This document shows positions 11,501 to 26,536 of a DNA stretch of 64,000 nt, in pieces. The DNA comes from Pyrocephalus nanus (Eukaryota > Chordata > Aves > Passeriformes > Tyrannidae): assembly GCA_038380795.1 (NCBI GenBank), contig CM076266.1, positions 15,846,145 to 15,910,144 on the forward strand. Direction: 5' to 3'. The notes under the pieces were generated by a model, which worked only from the letters and a program-made list of their open reading frames with translations, did no database searches and had not been told where the DNA came from. The position numbers and the translations under genes are program-made. The stretch's first letter is position 1; each line of letters opens with the position of its first letter.

Positions 11501-14500
11501 GATTATTGCTGGGATTAGAAGAATGTGAATTTGAACTATGAAGAGCACTGTGGTTGTGTGAATTTTCTTGTGGAGAGTAACTGGTCCCTAAAGGAAAAAA
11601 GAAAGACTGCTCACAATGTATGTTTTTAAGGAATTAACAGTCTACATTCTAAGGAGCTAGAAGGGGAATGAAGAGGGGAGGGGAGAAGGCAAGCTGTCCA
11701 CAGCCTGGACCACAGCATAGTTCAGATGCAGAAGTATTTCAGGAGACCACATACATATTTCTTTTTCACACAGAGTAAAACTCACTTTGCCTTTCTAGCT
11801 ACACTAATGCAGTACATCCTTTCACTGGTCTTATTCTCAAACTTTATTCCATTACAAGCAAACGTGCAGTTTTTATAATTATTGACAATTTGAAGACTTC
11901 TAACATGCCAATTCAGGAATTAACACGCATTTTCTCCTCAACATTAAGTCAGAAAGTTTAAATAGGCTTATCAACAGCCTACACAGATGCACAAAATCAG
12001 GTTTTAAGTTCACTGAAGCAATGCTGTTTTCTTAACTATTGAGACTACTTGTAACTAGTTCTAGGTAACTCTTTCTCTTTATGCATGCAGATCAGATCAA
12101 ATGTTCCTAGACCTCAGTCTCTGCAATAAAGGTATTGACACCTAGAATACCAATAGCAGTGTTTCCCAAACTCCTCCTGCTTCTGGCCTCCCTACCAACT
12201 ACTTCTCAAGGTAAGCTGGTTTTCCTCGATATGAAAACACTTAAACACAAAAAATCCCGACTGAAACAAGAAGAGAAATAATTCTCAACATCTTTTAGAT
12301 CTGTATTTGTGCCTAAGCTCAAGTCACCTGAACAGTTCCACATATGAAGTCAAAGTGCTTTGCAAATGGCAAAGAGTGGATCTTATGGGCAACTACAGTA
12401 AAGAACACTCTACTTAAGCGGACTGATAGGGGGGAGTCAATGGACTAATAAAAAAAAATTTGTTCTAAAGTCTTCCAAGAGCGACACATAGAGATAATAT
12501 CTAAATGACATAGCATGGTGCAAAATTAGAGATATTATAATGCAAATTCTGTCTTCTGAGCCTTCTGACTGCATGACCACTGACAAATTACTATTTCAAA
12601 AGTTTCTTCCTCCCCACCTCTAACCCTGCAGGTTAGAAAAACAGTCCATCACAAAAGCAAAGAGGTACACCACCATGACTAACCTGTTTAGTACCCTAAG
12701 GTTAGTCTGCACACACATGTTACTGCAACCTGAACCATCAGTATCTCAAAACCTTTCTCTACACCATCTTGACTAAAACTGTATGTTATTCTCTTTAAAG
12801 CTATGGAGGAAAAAAAAAAAAAAAAAGGAAAACAGAGTAAGTCTCACACTCAAATAACAGCCTTCCAGGAGCTAGGCTACATGTGTGTAGGAGCCTACAT
12901 CACAAGTATCTAGCATGCTTAGAGCCAGGTATAATGACTTACCATGGAGCTTGTCAAAGCAATATTCACAACATCATACAATTGTGATGCACATGCATAA
13001 CAATAACAAAAAACACACTTATAGAAATAGACACATTTAATTCCCCTAAATATAAGTAGTATATCATAATTACTAGTCTGTACTCCTTAGTCATACCAAC
13101 AGCCTAAATATTTTTTTTAGACACTGATTATGGAGTGGAATAGCTGTTTAATATTGTTGTATTAATCATTCTGTTAGTTTTTATTTATTTACTATATCCT
13201 TCTACTGAGATAAAATCATTAAAATTTCTTTATGTATTTCTGTAAGTTGCTCAACACAGACATATTAATTTCTATGACGAGATAAAATCGTCTCCCTTTT
13301 TCAAGAAAAAAATAAGATGAGAATTTACCAGATGGCCTGTTTGAACAGTTTGATATTAGTCCCTTCAAAACGTCAGAAAACACCATTGTGCTTAATTAGC
13401 TGTAATCCCATACGGCATGGATGCAGCAACACCGCACTTTGTTCAACATACTGAAGATGTACATGGTGACTTTTAAATACTCCAGTGGTCTAAATACAGC
13501 ACAACAGTAAACCTAATACTCATTTTCCAAACACGAGTAAGAGTCAACAGCATACCTATTAAATCAGTAAAATATTTTAAAGTCAATTCTACCTAATCCA
13601 CAAACAAAACCCTCAAATTCACTGTGCAGAGTTTCAGACTCCACGTGTTCTATCAGCTCAGCACATGCCCCCTCCATCTCACACCGTGCCCAGCCCAGAA
13701 CTGAATCACCAAGCATCAGAGCAGCTGCAGCAGTCACACCCACCTGCAGCTGGCCCCGATAGCAGAAACACCTACTACACAGAAGTTGATTCACAAGGGG
13801 CCCCTGGGCCCCTCTGTGCTGAGCTGCAATCCTCCCAGATTGCACACCCCGGGGCCTCACCCAGCAGGGATCTTGTCCGACCTGAGGCCGCAGCTGTATA
13901 AAAACTGACCACGGCTGCTCCAGCAACACCTACTGCCTCGGGTCACCGGGACTAGCCACGTGGGCAGTTACAGGGCCAACACAAATACATCCCCGGTGCC
14001 TGGGACAATTACACTGTACAATTACAGGTGCAGGTTCACCACCCACACCTCAATTTTATTTTATGCATAACGCCGTTTTACATTTGGATCTGTACCTGAA
14101 CTTCAGGAACGAGCATATATGAAAGGACTGCTGAACTCATGTTTGCTCCTGGGAAGCTTCCAAGACCAAAGTAAACACACTCTAGAGAACAAGAGTTTTA
14201 GGCACTTCATACAAGTTAAGGCTTTAAAGATTCTATGTAAACATGGAAACTATATTGCCAAATTACCTTTTTATACTGAGGCAGCAAGGTTTTAGTATGT
14301 GGTTCAATCCATGCACAGCAGTAATCTAGGAATCTGACAACCCAGCCAAGCAAGCAGTGCCAGCTCAGGTTGCCTGGGAAAGTTGTAGAAGATCTTTAAA
14401 AGGCCACCAAGTTAAAATGTATGCAGAAAGCAACTTGCAAGCAGAGATCTACCTCTAAAAAGATGTGGGGGTTCTCCTGACTTGAATGCCTTCACCTTTA

Positions 14501-17500
14501 TCCAAGCCTAACCCAAAGTCATTTTACATTGGCTGTGACTTGCAATCAGCTCTGAGATGCATGCCTGGCAAAGCAGATCATGAGAATCATATCCCAGAAA
14601 CAGGACCAATAAGGTAGACAGCACACTACTGTCCCTTATAGCACTTCTCACCTTTTCCTCTAACATTTGGACATTCCTCACTGGTTCCAATTTCTTCAGG
14701 AAGAAGGGACAAAGCCTTGTTTTTACATTTCTTATTAATATATCTTAAGATTCAGCAATTACAAATATATATCTTTAATGCACCACAGGGAAATTCATAT
14801 TGTGCTATGAATACTCCAACTCAGTTACAGAACTCCCCATGGAAACGTTTACTGCATCATCAGGGTAAGTTTCCTCAGCTTAATCATTATTTTGAAAGCA
14901 GTTAAAGCTGGAAGGAGCTACTCCTAACTGGAAGATGGCCAAGAAAGGCATCAGCACTACAGTTACATAAAACTGTAGTGGTGCAACTGTGTGAGCAAGC
15001 CTTCACTAACACTAATCCTAGTGATGAACAAGGCACAGTGCAGGTCAGAGTCAGGGTTAATATATCAAAGTTATCACCTAGTCTTTCAAACAATCACATC
15101 CTCCTTACTAATGCATGAAAATCACCAGAATGCACAAAGAGCAAAGTTCTGGGAACCAATTCAAAAATTGGGCTGTGACTTAATGCCTACTACAGATCTG
15201 AGATTCTGTCACGCCAAAACTCACTTCAAGTAGTTTCCAGATCCAAACTGCTGAATCCAAGACAGGTTGAACTGCTACAAGGGTTCAACACTGTGCTGAA
15301 CTTGAAAAACAGATATAACATAGAGTGAAACAAGAATATTCCATTTTGTAACGCAGTCACCTTTCTCTAGTAATTATCACATTTAATAAATGTCTACATT
15401 AACAGCACCTCAACTCTGAAATTACGACAAACTCATATTCTGAGTTAAGGATCAGACTATTCTAATAAAACCCCTGTTAATATCTTAACTCCCGTAACTA
15501 TAATAAAAAGTGTCAGTGCAGATAATATAAAGGAAGTTTACAAATGCTCACCAGCTGGAACTCAAAGGCAGTCTGCCCTTCAGTCCCTCCAGACAGAACA
15601 GGGATTTAGGAAGGAGAGTCATCTTTTCTGTGCCCAGAAACCAGGCATGTGGAAAGAAACACTGAGCAGCAGAGAAGCAAGGAAGTCCATTCCATTTGTG
15701 TCAACTTCATACATACTGTTCCATGAACCCATGTTCCAACTCTTACCTACCATGCAATCAAATCCATTAAACTAGAGGCAATATCAGAACCTGAACTTCC
15801 TCAATAGAACAAATACTACCCAACTGACAGACACTAACCAGTTGTTAACAGAGAAAACAACAAGACAGTTTATGGTGATGATATTTTATGGAGATAACTG
15901 ATTAAGACTTCTTTAAACACAGAAAATTATAAAACTTATCTAAAATAAGCCTAAATTAAAATGTCTGAAGTGTATTTCAACTGGCTTTTTTAGTTCAGTG
16001 CAGATATTTGTCCGGAACACTTTCTTAAGTACTGCACATGGAAATAAATAAAGCAGCATAACAGGAACACAATACTCAATGTCCCAGCCTATCGTGGCCA
16101 TTTTGATTTGCCACATGTAAAAGTAATAAGACAAATTGTAATTTTTGTTCACTGCATTTTTATGTGGCCTGCTGTATTGAAATAAATATGGTTGTCTTCC
16201 ACAGGCAACCAAAAGCACAAAAACTTGCCATCTTCCTAGCAGAGCAGTGGCCTCAGAGAATACACCAACTGCGCAGTAACATTTTCCAGAAGTTCATAAC
16301 ATACTAAGTTGAATGCACAATGCTCTGCCAAAAGAAAGAAAATCTAGCCTGATCACTGTACTGCCCAAATGCCCAATTACATACTCATTATGCCCCCCCA
16401 AATAAATGTTTTATACCAGTCAACAAGTAGCTCTATTGAGCATAAAAGCTTACAAAGCCTCATTTCATTCCCTGCCCTCCTCTCCTGCCACACTGCCCAT
16501 CCAGGACAGCAGTCTCTGTTCTTTTGCAATATCCAATTCACAGGGTAATCATTCCAATATAAAGAAGTTTTCATATTTTTTTCCAAGTTGCCATTCGCAC
16601 AAAATTTAATGAAAATTAGCCAAAACCATTACTGTAAACAGACCAAGACTCGTACATACACGGAGTTGCACAAATGACCAGTAAGGGATGGAAATGATAC
16701 TGTAAGCATATGTATACAGTTTTATTTCTAAAAGAATTTTTCTTCTAAAATGGCAGTAAAAAATGACACCAGAAGGAAGTCAGGAGCAGTAAACCAGTGA
16801 AATTTGAGGACTCGTATTGTTTTACTAATGCAATACTCAACAAATGCCAAGATACTACTGATTATTGAAATGAAAAACAAAATTAAATCTTACACCCTAC
16901 ATAATGTACAGTATTTTATTATTTTGCTGTCTCCTGTTTACATTTTTATTTTTAATGAAATCTACTCAATTTATTTCAGAAACTGAAGTTTAATTTTAGG
17001 GCAAACAGACCAAACTGCTCAAGAAAGAAAACCAGTTATCCTGCCCATCAAAAATGAAAGCAAAAGGTAATAAAATGTTAAAAAGTTAAATTCAAATTTC
17101 TGAGTTCTCACATAATTCAGGGACTTACTGGTCCAGCAGCTAACAGGCAGACTGTTTTCCTAGGATTGCACTTCAGTCTAAATGCATATAACAGCTTGGA
17201 TTGTCCTCATTGACAGAGCAGATATAAACCTGTTTTCTCCAACCATCCTCTTCTCGTTTGCTCCTTTCCTTGTTACAACTACAACTAAGAAACTAAATAA
17301 ATTTGGGGTTGTTTTCTTTCTCCCCTCAGTCCACCTCCCAGCAGCAATGAGAAATCATTTTTCAACTTAGACATAACTTTGAAAATTATCAGGTTCACTA
17401 ACAAGGTCCACTGAATCCACTAAGTTTCTGTATGATCCAATACTCAAATGTCCCAAATCATATCATTCAAAAAAGCCTAAAGGATGAAACATACACTTCC

Positions 17501-20500
17501 ACTACAATCTAGACAGAATCCCTACCAACTTCCTTCTTCAAAGAAAACCACTATATTGTCAGTTTTCTTGATATCTCAACTACTGAAGTAACAATAAGCC
17601 AAAGACTGGACCAATAATTTTACCATCACCTGTATAAAACATTTATTCTTAATTTCTGAAGTGGGGTAAGCAGTATCACATGAAAGAATTTGCCTCTTTC
17701 TCATGAATTAAGGTAAATTCCAACCAGCTTCTAAACACTTCTGATAAGACTCAAAGGTTAGTAAAGTAGATACTTCTAAACAAACTTTGATCTAGAAGGT
17801 GGATTTACATGAAATTGATAACTACAGGTGAACAACAAATTCTTCAGATTTACATTTGCAACTTCCTCCCTTTAGGGGGCCATAGGTTCAGGTCAACTAA
17901 TAAATTTAAAAAATGCTGGCAACATCCTCAACACTGCTGAACACTTAGTAAGGCACCCAATTCATTTGAGATCAGCTGACTTGAAAAAAGCAGCCTAAGC
18001 AATTTTACCCCTGGAAAATGTACTTCAGCAATATAAGAACCACATTCCTAACACTCAGAAGACTTCAGTGTGTTAAATAAAACCCAAACTCCGTGTTCAA
18101 AATCACTACTGGCAATCTATTTTAAAGTCTTTTTAAACTTGCTACACTAATTACCATGCCTGTAAGAGGTGAAGCAGGACATTCTTCTGAAAAGAAAACA
18201 AAGGTAGGTTGAGAATAAAGCCAAACTCTGCTTTCATTCTGGACTGTAGCTGATAAAACATTTACATCTCTAATACGGAGTCAGAGACTTCTCAAGAGAG
18301 GTTCTTCTCACCTCAAGTAACAGCTTCATGCAGAAAGAGGCTTTTAAATTATGACACGCAAAAACAGACGTGTTGAACTGACAGCTTGAATCCTTACCAC
18401 AAACTAATAACAATGTCACCTGAACTCCAGGCTGGATCAGCACAGCAAGTGGGCAACAGGCTGAAATGTCCCCCTTTCAAGCCAGGCCCAGCAACACACC
18501 ACAAACCCAAATGACTAGCCCTCCCATGAACATACTGTAATAGAGCACTAAGATTCAAGCTTAGTAATGGCAGTCTAACAGCAGCACAACGACACTTCCA
18601 CAAACCTGATTAACTAAAAGCAAGCAGAAGATTGTCTGCTACTGGTTCATGTCTCAGACTGGTCTGATAGCTCTGCAAAAGTTAACCACTGCATAAATAA
18701 CAGCAAGAAAGCCATGAATAGGATTTCAGGATTTTACCTGAGTCACAACTAACTAAACATCTGATAAGAAGCAGTTACCACAAAGGCAGATAACAGTGTG
18801 CATGTAAAGGTATATTCAGTGCACATCACAAAAACCCATTTCACTTCTGACAGATCCCCTGAATCTCTATTTCTGTAATCACTGATACACATTAAATAGT
18901 GTAGTAATTCCAAATTTAAGGCTTCTTCCTCTCAGAAGCCAAGAAAAAGAAAAACCAGAGAACTCAAGACATTTCTAAAAATATATTAGTCATCTGGGGC
19001 AACAGGCATATGCTCAAATGATTTCTGAAAATTAGGCTCAAGGGATACTAAAACTGCATAAACAAATCCCTTAACGGGATCACAATTTTTACTTGTTCTT
19101 CAAGGAGCTTTCCAAAGAACATAAAAAATTGGAAGAATCATCGATGTCTAACAACACACACCTCAGATGGAAATTACTCAAGTGCAGACAATTTGTAAGC
19201 ACTGGTTATTCCAATATTTTAAGATTACAAACAGTACAATAATTCACTATGAAAGACTGATATAGCTTAACCTAGTCACCACAGACAAGAGTTTTATTGA
19301 AGTCAAGGGTTATGCAAAACAATTTCTGGTTACAAAGGAGAAGAAAAAAAACAGTGGCCTGAACAAAGCTCAGAGACTACTTCTTCTTTTCTATATATCC
19401 ACAGCACCAAATTAGTACTCCCACTCAAAAGCTCCAAACAATTAAGCAAGATATGACAACTTAATCTCCCTGACAAAATCCTCTGAGCAAAAACAAGATT
19501 AAGTAAGAACAAGGCCATGCAGTTTAGCAACTCTGAATTTTCTTCCAGTGTTTTGAGTAGAGCTTCTTAAAGACAAAGAACTTTAAGCAGAAGACTGTGA
19601 ATGCAATACTGCTTACAAATGAACTTGCATTGAAAGTTTCCATTACTCAGTTCAAAATAAGAAAGATGAAGCTGCAGGCTTTTATGACACAGGTAGTGCT
19701 AAGCAGTGACAAATGCTTGCAATCTTCATCCCATCTTAAAAGTTTCCTTCATCTCAGTTGAGCACGCTCCACTCAGAATGAGCAAATTCAACAAGTACAT
19801 GTTGTTGCAGATATCTAAAAAAGGGGGTCTCTGTGACAAAACTTTACTGCAATCCTGCAAAAAGGTTAGTCATAGACATAACTAACACACTTAAATCCTT
19901 ACTAAAAAGGCTGTGGCAGAATTAATGTCTAAGCACATTAAAAAATAGGCAAGAGCAAAAAAGGCACTGTGTATCTCCCTTCTTAAATGTGTCTTAAAAA
20001 TAGTACCTAAGTCAGATTATCTCAAATTCGTATCTCAAGATCAAATACAATAGAAGAACCAACCTACACTTGAATACTAGATCATTCCTTAAGTGTTATT
20101 AATATTTGTCATATGAAGAGAACTTGGCTTTTTTTTCTAAGACTACAGCAACGTTTATGTCTCAATAAAACAGAAAAAGTACTATTTCACCTAAAATCTG
20201 TATATTGACTGATCTGCTCATACAAGATTGTTATATTTCTGTTTTCAGCATGATTTTTTTTCCCCCCGGACATGTTATTTCTTCACCATAAATGAGCAAG
20301 CTAACTAGAAATAATTTACAGTTAAAAGCAACTCAATAAACTTTCAGATAACTTGAGAAATTATTAGGCTTAGACACACTACATTTCAGTTCTGGACATG
20401 CTATGCCACCTATGTATTTATTACAGTATAGATATACAAATATAAGGTTTTTAATTTCCTGCTTATCTAATTTTCGAATGGGAATTGTTTTTGAAAACAA

Positions 20501-23500
20501 GATACACCGGTAACAAACAACAATGCAAATCAATTTCTGTCGCATAGAAGTTGATCATTAAAGTAAAGTAACGCTGGCCCAGAGCTCAGAGTGTAAGCGG
20601 AGCCAGCAAGGATTTACCTAAGAATTAATATATATAGTGTTGTGGGTTTAATAAAACAGATTCATAGCCTTATTTCAGGCTGGCCCATCTCAGCTTAACA
20701 AAGCTTAGCTCAGCTTAACAAAGGTATTGTGCAACACAGCTTTCAAGTATCGAAAGCACAACAGGTGACAACACAATTTATCCGTCTTCCCATTAAGTAA
20801 TTCTTAAACATATACATAAAATTCAACTGGTCTTTCCTGGCATCTCCTTACCACAGGAAAATACGCCTCTTCACAAAAGCTAAAGTTATGTTTATAAACT
20901 CGAAATCTATTTTACAACTGTTTGATTGCCTAAGTGTCTCATTTTATTTCCCTAGTTAAGTAAACACTCTCAAAAGGACGATACGAAAACTGCAATCATT
21001 ACTGTAGGCAGTGTTTTGCCAGTAAAAAGAGGTGAATTTTACACCTCTTGAAGAAGATCATATTATTACTTCTCTTAAAGCAAGAAGAAATAGCATTCTT
21101 TCAAAAGAAACAAGGGGCTTTAAAAATTAAGTCTGTTAATCTGTCAGCAGGTGTCTGAATGAGGAAACTACTCAAATGACTTCCCTAGATGAGATCTGAG
21201 CTCCTGCCAACGTTACTCAAGAGGGACAGCTGACATGCACACACCAGCATCCAGAAGAATATAATTACGTGAAATAGCAGCAGAAAATAGGAAAAGCACA
21301 TTATCTAATTTGTACTGCAGAGTTTACACACAAGTGTGTGTTATTTATTACAGGCCTTAGTAAAAAAAAAAACAACTTATTTGTGTTTTTTTCCACATTT
21401 GGGAGTGAATAGGTACGTTTGAAACATAAGAAATGAGATATGCAGGACAGATCATAATTTTTCATTCTCTGTTTTTGCCACTGGAAGATATGAACAATTG
21501 ATAACTCTGCTACTCTCACAAACTCAGTGACAAATCTACCAAGAAAAGCACTGAGGAAGACTGTTGCTTTGGAGAACATAAAACAGTTTAATATTTAGGA
21601 AATCTAGGAAACCAAGGGAGAGGAACAACTCTGTGTAACTGGAATGGAGCTGTAAATCTGCTTCTTAAAAATTTTTTCAGAAAGCCTGACATGCCTAAAT
21701 ATATATAGCAGGTCAGAGAAATTAGTTGACATGTGTCACAAAAATGATAAAATTTTAGACAGAAAAAAAACCTCCTGAAGATTTCTGCGGCCCCTCAGAC
21801 ACGTGGAATTTATCTCATTTAGCTCTGAAAACTAATTGTTCATATTTCTCACTGCCTTTTCTTTGTCATGAAGCACTTGAATACTGCATTACATCTCTTT
21901 TCTTGAGTGATGACAGGAGGATATTAGCATTTTTATCATATCTCTGCTGTAGAAACAAAACAAGTTATGTTTTAAAATTGGGACAGAAAAAATTATGACA
22001 CTGAACTCTGACATACTGTTCCTTTGCAACTCTCCTCTGTAACAGTAGTCACAGTAAGGAACAGATGATTATACTAAAGTACTACAAGGCCTAATCAGAG
22101 GTCTTTAGGCCTCTTGTTTTCCATTAATTTCCAGCACAATGTAACATTGCTGCATTCATTGAAACCTAAGTCAAGGCCACAAAAGCCGAACAGACAGATC
22201 TTAACCCATCTGATAAAAAAAGTGAAGTCTCTTGTCAGTCATCTGCTCAAAAATTTATCTGCCTTGCCAATGACTCGGAGGACAGACTTTCCAATTGGAT
22301 ATACCAAGGGGGGCCCTCATCAATGTCTGTAAGTACCTTAGTAAAGGGTGTCCAGAGGACGGAGCCAGGATCTCAGTAATGCCGAGCAATGGGACAAGAG
22401 GCAAAGGGCAGAAACATGCACAGAAGTTCCACCTAAACATGAGGAAGAATTTCTTTACTGTGCAGTGACTGCACACTGAACAGGTTGCTCAGAGAGGTTG
22501 TGGACTCTCCCTCACTGGAGATATTCAAGAACCATCTGGACACAATCCTGTGCCATGTGCTCTAGGATGACCGTGCTTGAGCAGGGACACTAGACCAGAC
22601 AACCCACTGTGGTCACTTCCAATCTGACCTATTCTGTGATTATTTGTGAATACCACTCCACAAGTCAACTTCCAGTCAGCAGGGAAGCAGAATTTGTGCC
22701 TTAAAACATGCATCGTACTTCATGAGCCTGAAAGTAGGGAGAAAAAGGAAACACTGCCAAGAGGAAAAGGAGGGATGCAAAACTATGTAGGAGAATTCCT
22801 GGCTATTTCACTGTTTTCTTTTTTTGCTGTTGAAGGTCTGAGAAAAAAAAATTCCGCTGTAGGAAAATAAGTGAAAATCAGATTCGAGATGTCTTTGAAT
22901 AATTTAGGAAGTGTTTAAAATTTACAGGATCAGCAATTTATTTTAGAAGCTTACACTTCAAAAATTGATGCAGTTTTTTTTCCCTATATATTCATTGCCA
23001 CAGACTTTCCACTTATTACAGATCAATGAATTTCAAAATACTGTTTCACAAAGCAACACTTCCAACAAAAATGTCAATAAATAAAAATTTTAGTCCACAG
23101 TACAATTCTAAGATTACTCCCTGTACATATAACTGCAGGCAAAAAGCTCTGATTTCAGGAAAGGGATTAAATATTCAGGAAAAAATTTGGTAAGCCACAA
23201 GTGCTCTGGTTAATATTTTTTAATAGGCTGAAGTATTGAAGAGATACGGGTTCATGTCAAAATCTAGACATGAATTCCTTGTATGATTAGGCTTGTGCTA
23301 TCAATGGAAAACCACACCACTTTAGTAGGAAAACAAATCTGCATGCGTAAAACAAGACAAGCAGCACAGAAATAAACAGCATTCTTATACTACTAGCCAT
23401 ATCACTGGCATAAAGCACCAGCTAGAGGACTTATATGTTTTTTTAGAGGAGCTGTGCTGTTAAAAGCTAGGAAGTCTTTAAAGGTCCTTAAGAAAGAAAA

Positions 23501-26499
23501 CAGAACCTTCTAATACTGAAGTTACAGCAGGGAACACCTGTAGTGAAGTGTAAGAAAGTCTGGTGAACCCTTAGTAATTCAAGAGAAAACATTAAGAATC
23601 AATCTTACTCCAAATATAAAGAAATGCTTCTCTCTTTTTAAGTGCTACATTTAAATCCAGAAAGGGTTCATTTTTATACTACAACAAACTGCTGACAAAA
23701 CATAAGCATTACTGTTGAGAGCTGCCTTTCATTGCCAGTACAATTTTTTCTTACTGAAGAACTACATAAGGAACAATGTCTTTGTACATCAAGACTTTTT
23801 TTTTTTCTGGAAGTGCCAACAAAATCGCATAAAAGCCAGACTTTGTAAACAAATGCAGTTAACGTTGGAAGTTGGGTGCCATTAAATTACTATTTTCCAC
23901 AGCGAAGTTATTTCAGCATCACCTCCTCTCTCAGCCAAAAGAGAGGCAGAGCTTTCTCTTCCAAGTTCTGCATAGCTTTGATGATACTTAGTTTACTCAA
24001 TACCTTATACTGAATAGGTAAAAATGGCTGGGAAAACAAATGTAAACTGTCAGTAAGAAGTATTTCTCTTAGCAAGCAGCCGTGTCCCAAACCGTGGTCA
24101 AGGAATTAATTCTAGCTGAGGCACTATTAGAGAATACCCAGTAAAAAAAAAGCTACTTTACAATTTTTAAGTAACTATTTTTATTACAGCCTAGAAGCAG
24201 GCAGCTCATCAGAAACTTAGAGGTTTCATCACTTGTTTTCGCCTTCAGAAAAGCACCCAAAAAGTACAAGTTTAGTAAGCTGTATATTCCATTTCTGCAA
24301 AGTCAGAGGCAAGGAGCATACAGTAAGAAAGCATGATGCGAAGTAGAAATCATTCCCTTATGATTAGCTTATGTACCAAAGACAAGTAAATTTACCAAAT
24401 ATTGTATTATAGTCACTGTTTTCCCCTTTCCAAAACATAAAATAAGCTTACACACAAAAGCTTACCATGTCTAACAGGTAGACTAACATGAACATATTAC
24501 ACTTACAATCCAAGAAAGTTCTTAAAACTAAGATACATATTTGCTTAAACAAATCAACTATAAATGGAAACCTTCAGAGGACCTATTTACAGATCTGAAT
24601 TTTATACATCCACAAGTAAAAGAACAAAAAAATGGTAACTTAAAATTCTCAAAGTCCTAGTAGCAATAGATTTGGGGAAGCAGCTACATCAACAGGTGAC
24701 AAACAGCACTGCTTATTAACATTTGATGCAGCTTCCATTTCAGATCAAGTCTCCCACTAATACATCTTTACTCTAGCAACCTACACCAGATACTTGAACT
24801 TCATCAAGAGAAACACAGGACTCCATCCACTTAAATACAGGAAGACTTAGCATTTATTACCATCATATTAATATCACAATTCTTACCTAATACCAGTAAT
24901 ACAAACCTAGGGGTTTATATCTTCCATTCTGTGCCATTTAAAAATAAGCTTTGCAGCTACTTTTCAAAAGCAATTTTGAATATTAACATTCTAAACTTCT
25001 AAATTTAAAAAGTACATACACAACTCATACTTTTCAATTTCTATTCTATTAAAGATCCTCACAACAGACTAACACAAAAAAAAATGGTTATACAACTGAA
25101 CCAGCGAAAACTCACTTCAGAAATATCACCAAATATGCTGAGTAAATGGAAAGCTACTTTCTATGTAAAACTTCTAAACTCTGAAAGCAAATTTAAAATT
25201 AAACCCACAGTCTGAACGTACTAGTCAGACTTGAAAGAAAGCTTTTATCAACATCAAAAAACAAAAACCTACTTTTAACAATTTAACTTTTTTTTAATCC
25301 AGAGAAAAGCTTCTAAAATGTGAATGGTCCTGGAAGCAATTCCATTTCTCTTAAAAAACAAATCTACCACCAAACCCCACCTCCTTTAGAGCCATCCTAA
25401 CAGCCAACACTCAAGGAACAGGGAAGTCAATCACTTCTTCTGCACTTGGGTGTTGGGGGGGTGTTCAAAGCAGATGAGAGAGCTTACTCTCCTTTGTCAT
25501 CAGACTTCTCTATCCCAGCTTTACCTGCACAGTTACAGTGAGGGAACAGTTTTTACAGTAATTAATAATTACTTAAACAGCAGTTAACACTAACTACACA
25601 GATAGAATCTATTCCAGCTTCTTCCTCAACTCTTTGCTACATTACTCTGACTTGCCTCTTTCCACCCACCCTGTAACTTCCCCTTTACAATGCAGGCAGC
25701 TTCCATGCTCTTGTACTTGCCCTAACACCCCTTTTTATTTCTGACTGCTGGTCAATGATCACACTCATTTAATCAGGAGTTAACCTCCTGCCCTCCTCTA
25801 CTGACAGGTTTTTAACACAGGAATCTAACACAGCTCTCTGTTTAGGGCTGTTTGCTGTCCCTTTGCTATGAGGACTCTGAACTCCTTCAGGAATCACTAG
25901 AAACAAAGCAAGCCAACACTTCATGAAAGAAGCTTCCTTCACTACTTCAATAAAAATAAGAACTCATTATTTAAAGTATTCCATTCAGTCTCTAATAGCA
26001 GTAGGATGTTTAATCTTAGAAGTATATTACAGTCATTAACAGTGGTCACTGAGAGTATTCTTAACTGACAATTAAAAAAAAAAAATCAACCAAAAATGCA
26101 AAAGAAACATTCACAAAGCTTCAGTTATACTTTGGAATTTAAGTATCACAAGATATAAGCAAATTTCATGAAAGTAGCCTACACAGCACAACAGCACACA
26201 ATCCAGCAAAGATTTCATGCTATGTACACTAACACTCTCCACTTGTTATTTTAAACAATTCAGTAAGATCATGGCATGAAACAAAGTTTTAAAGTCTCTT
26301 AAACATAAATATAATGAAAAACACAGTATTTTCTTCACAATAAGAAACAACTGAATACAGGTAGCTTAACTGTACTAAACTTTTTTGCTTCAAGTTCTAC
26401 TGTGTGTCTTAGTGGGTCATTCTGCTCCATACATTTAATTAGAAAAAAACACCCTTTTTCCTTCTTTTTACTAGAGCTGTATCTTGCATTTTTACTCCT

Positions 26500-26536
<37 letters not shown>

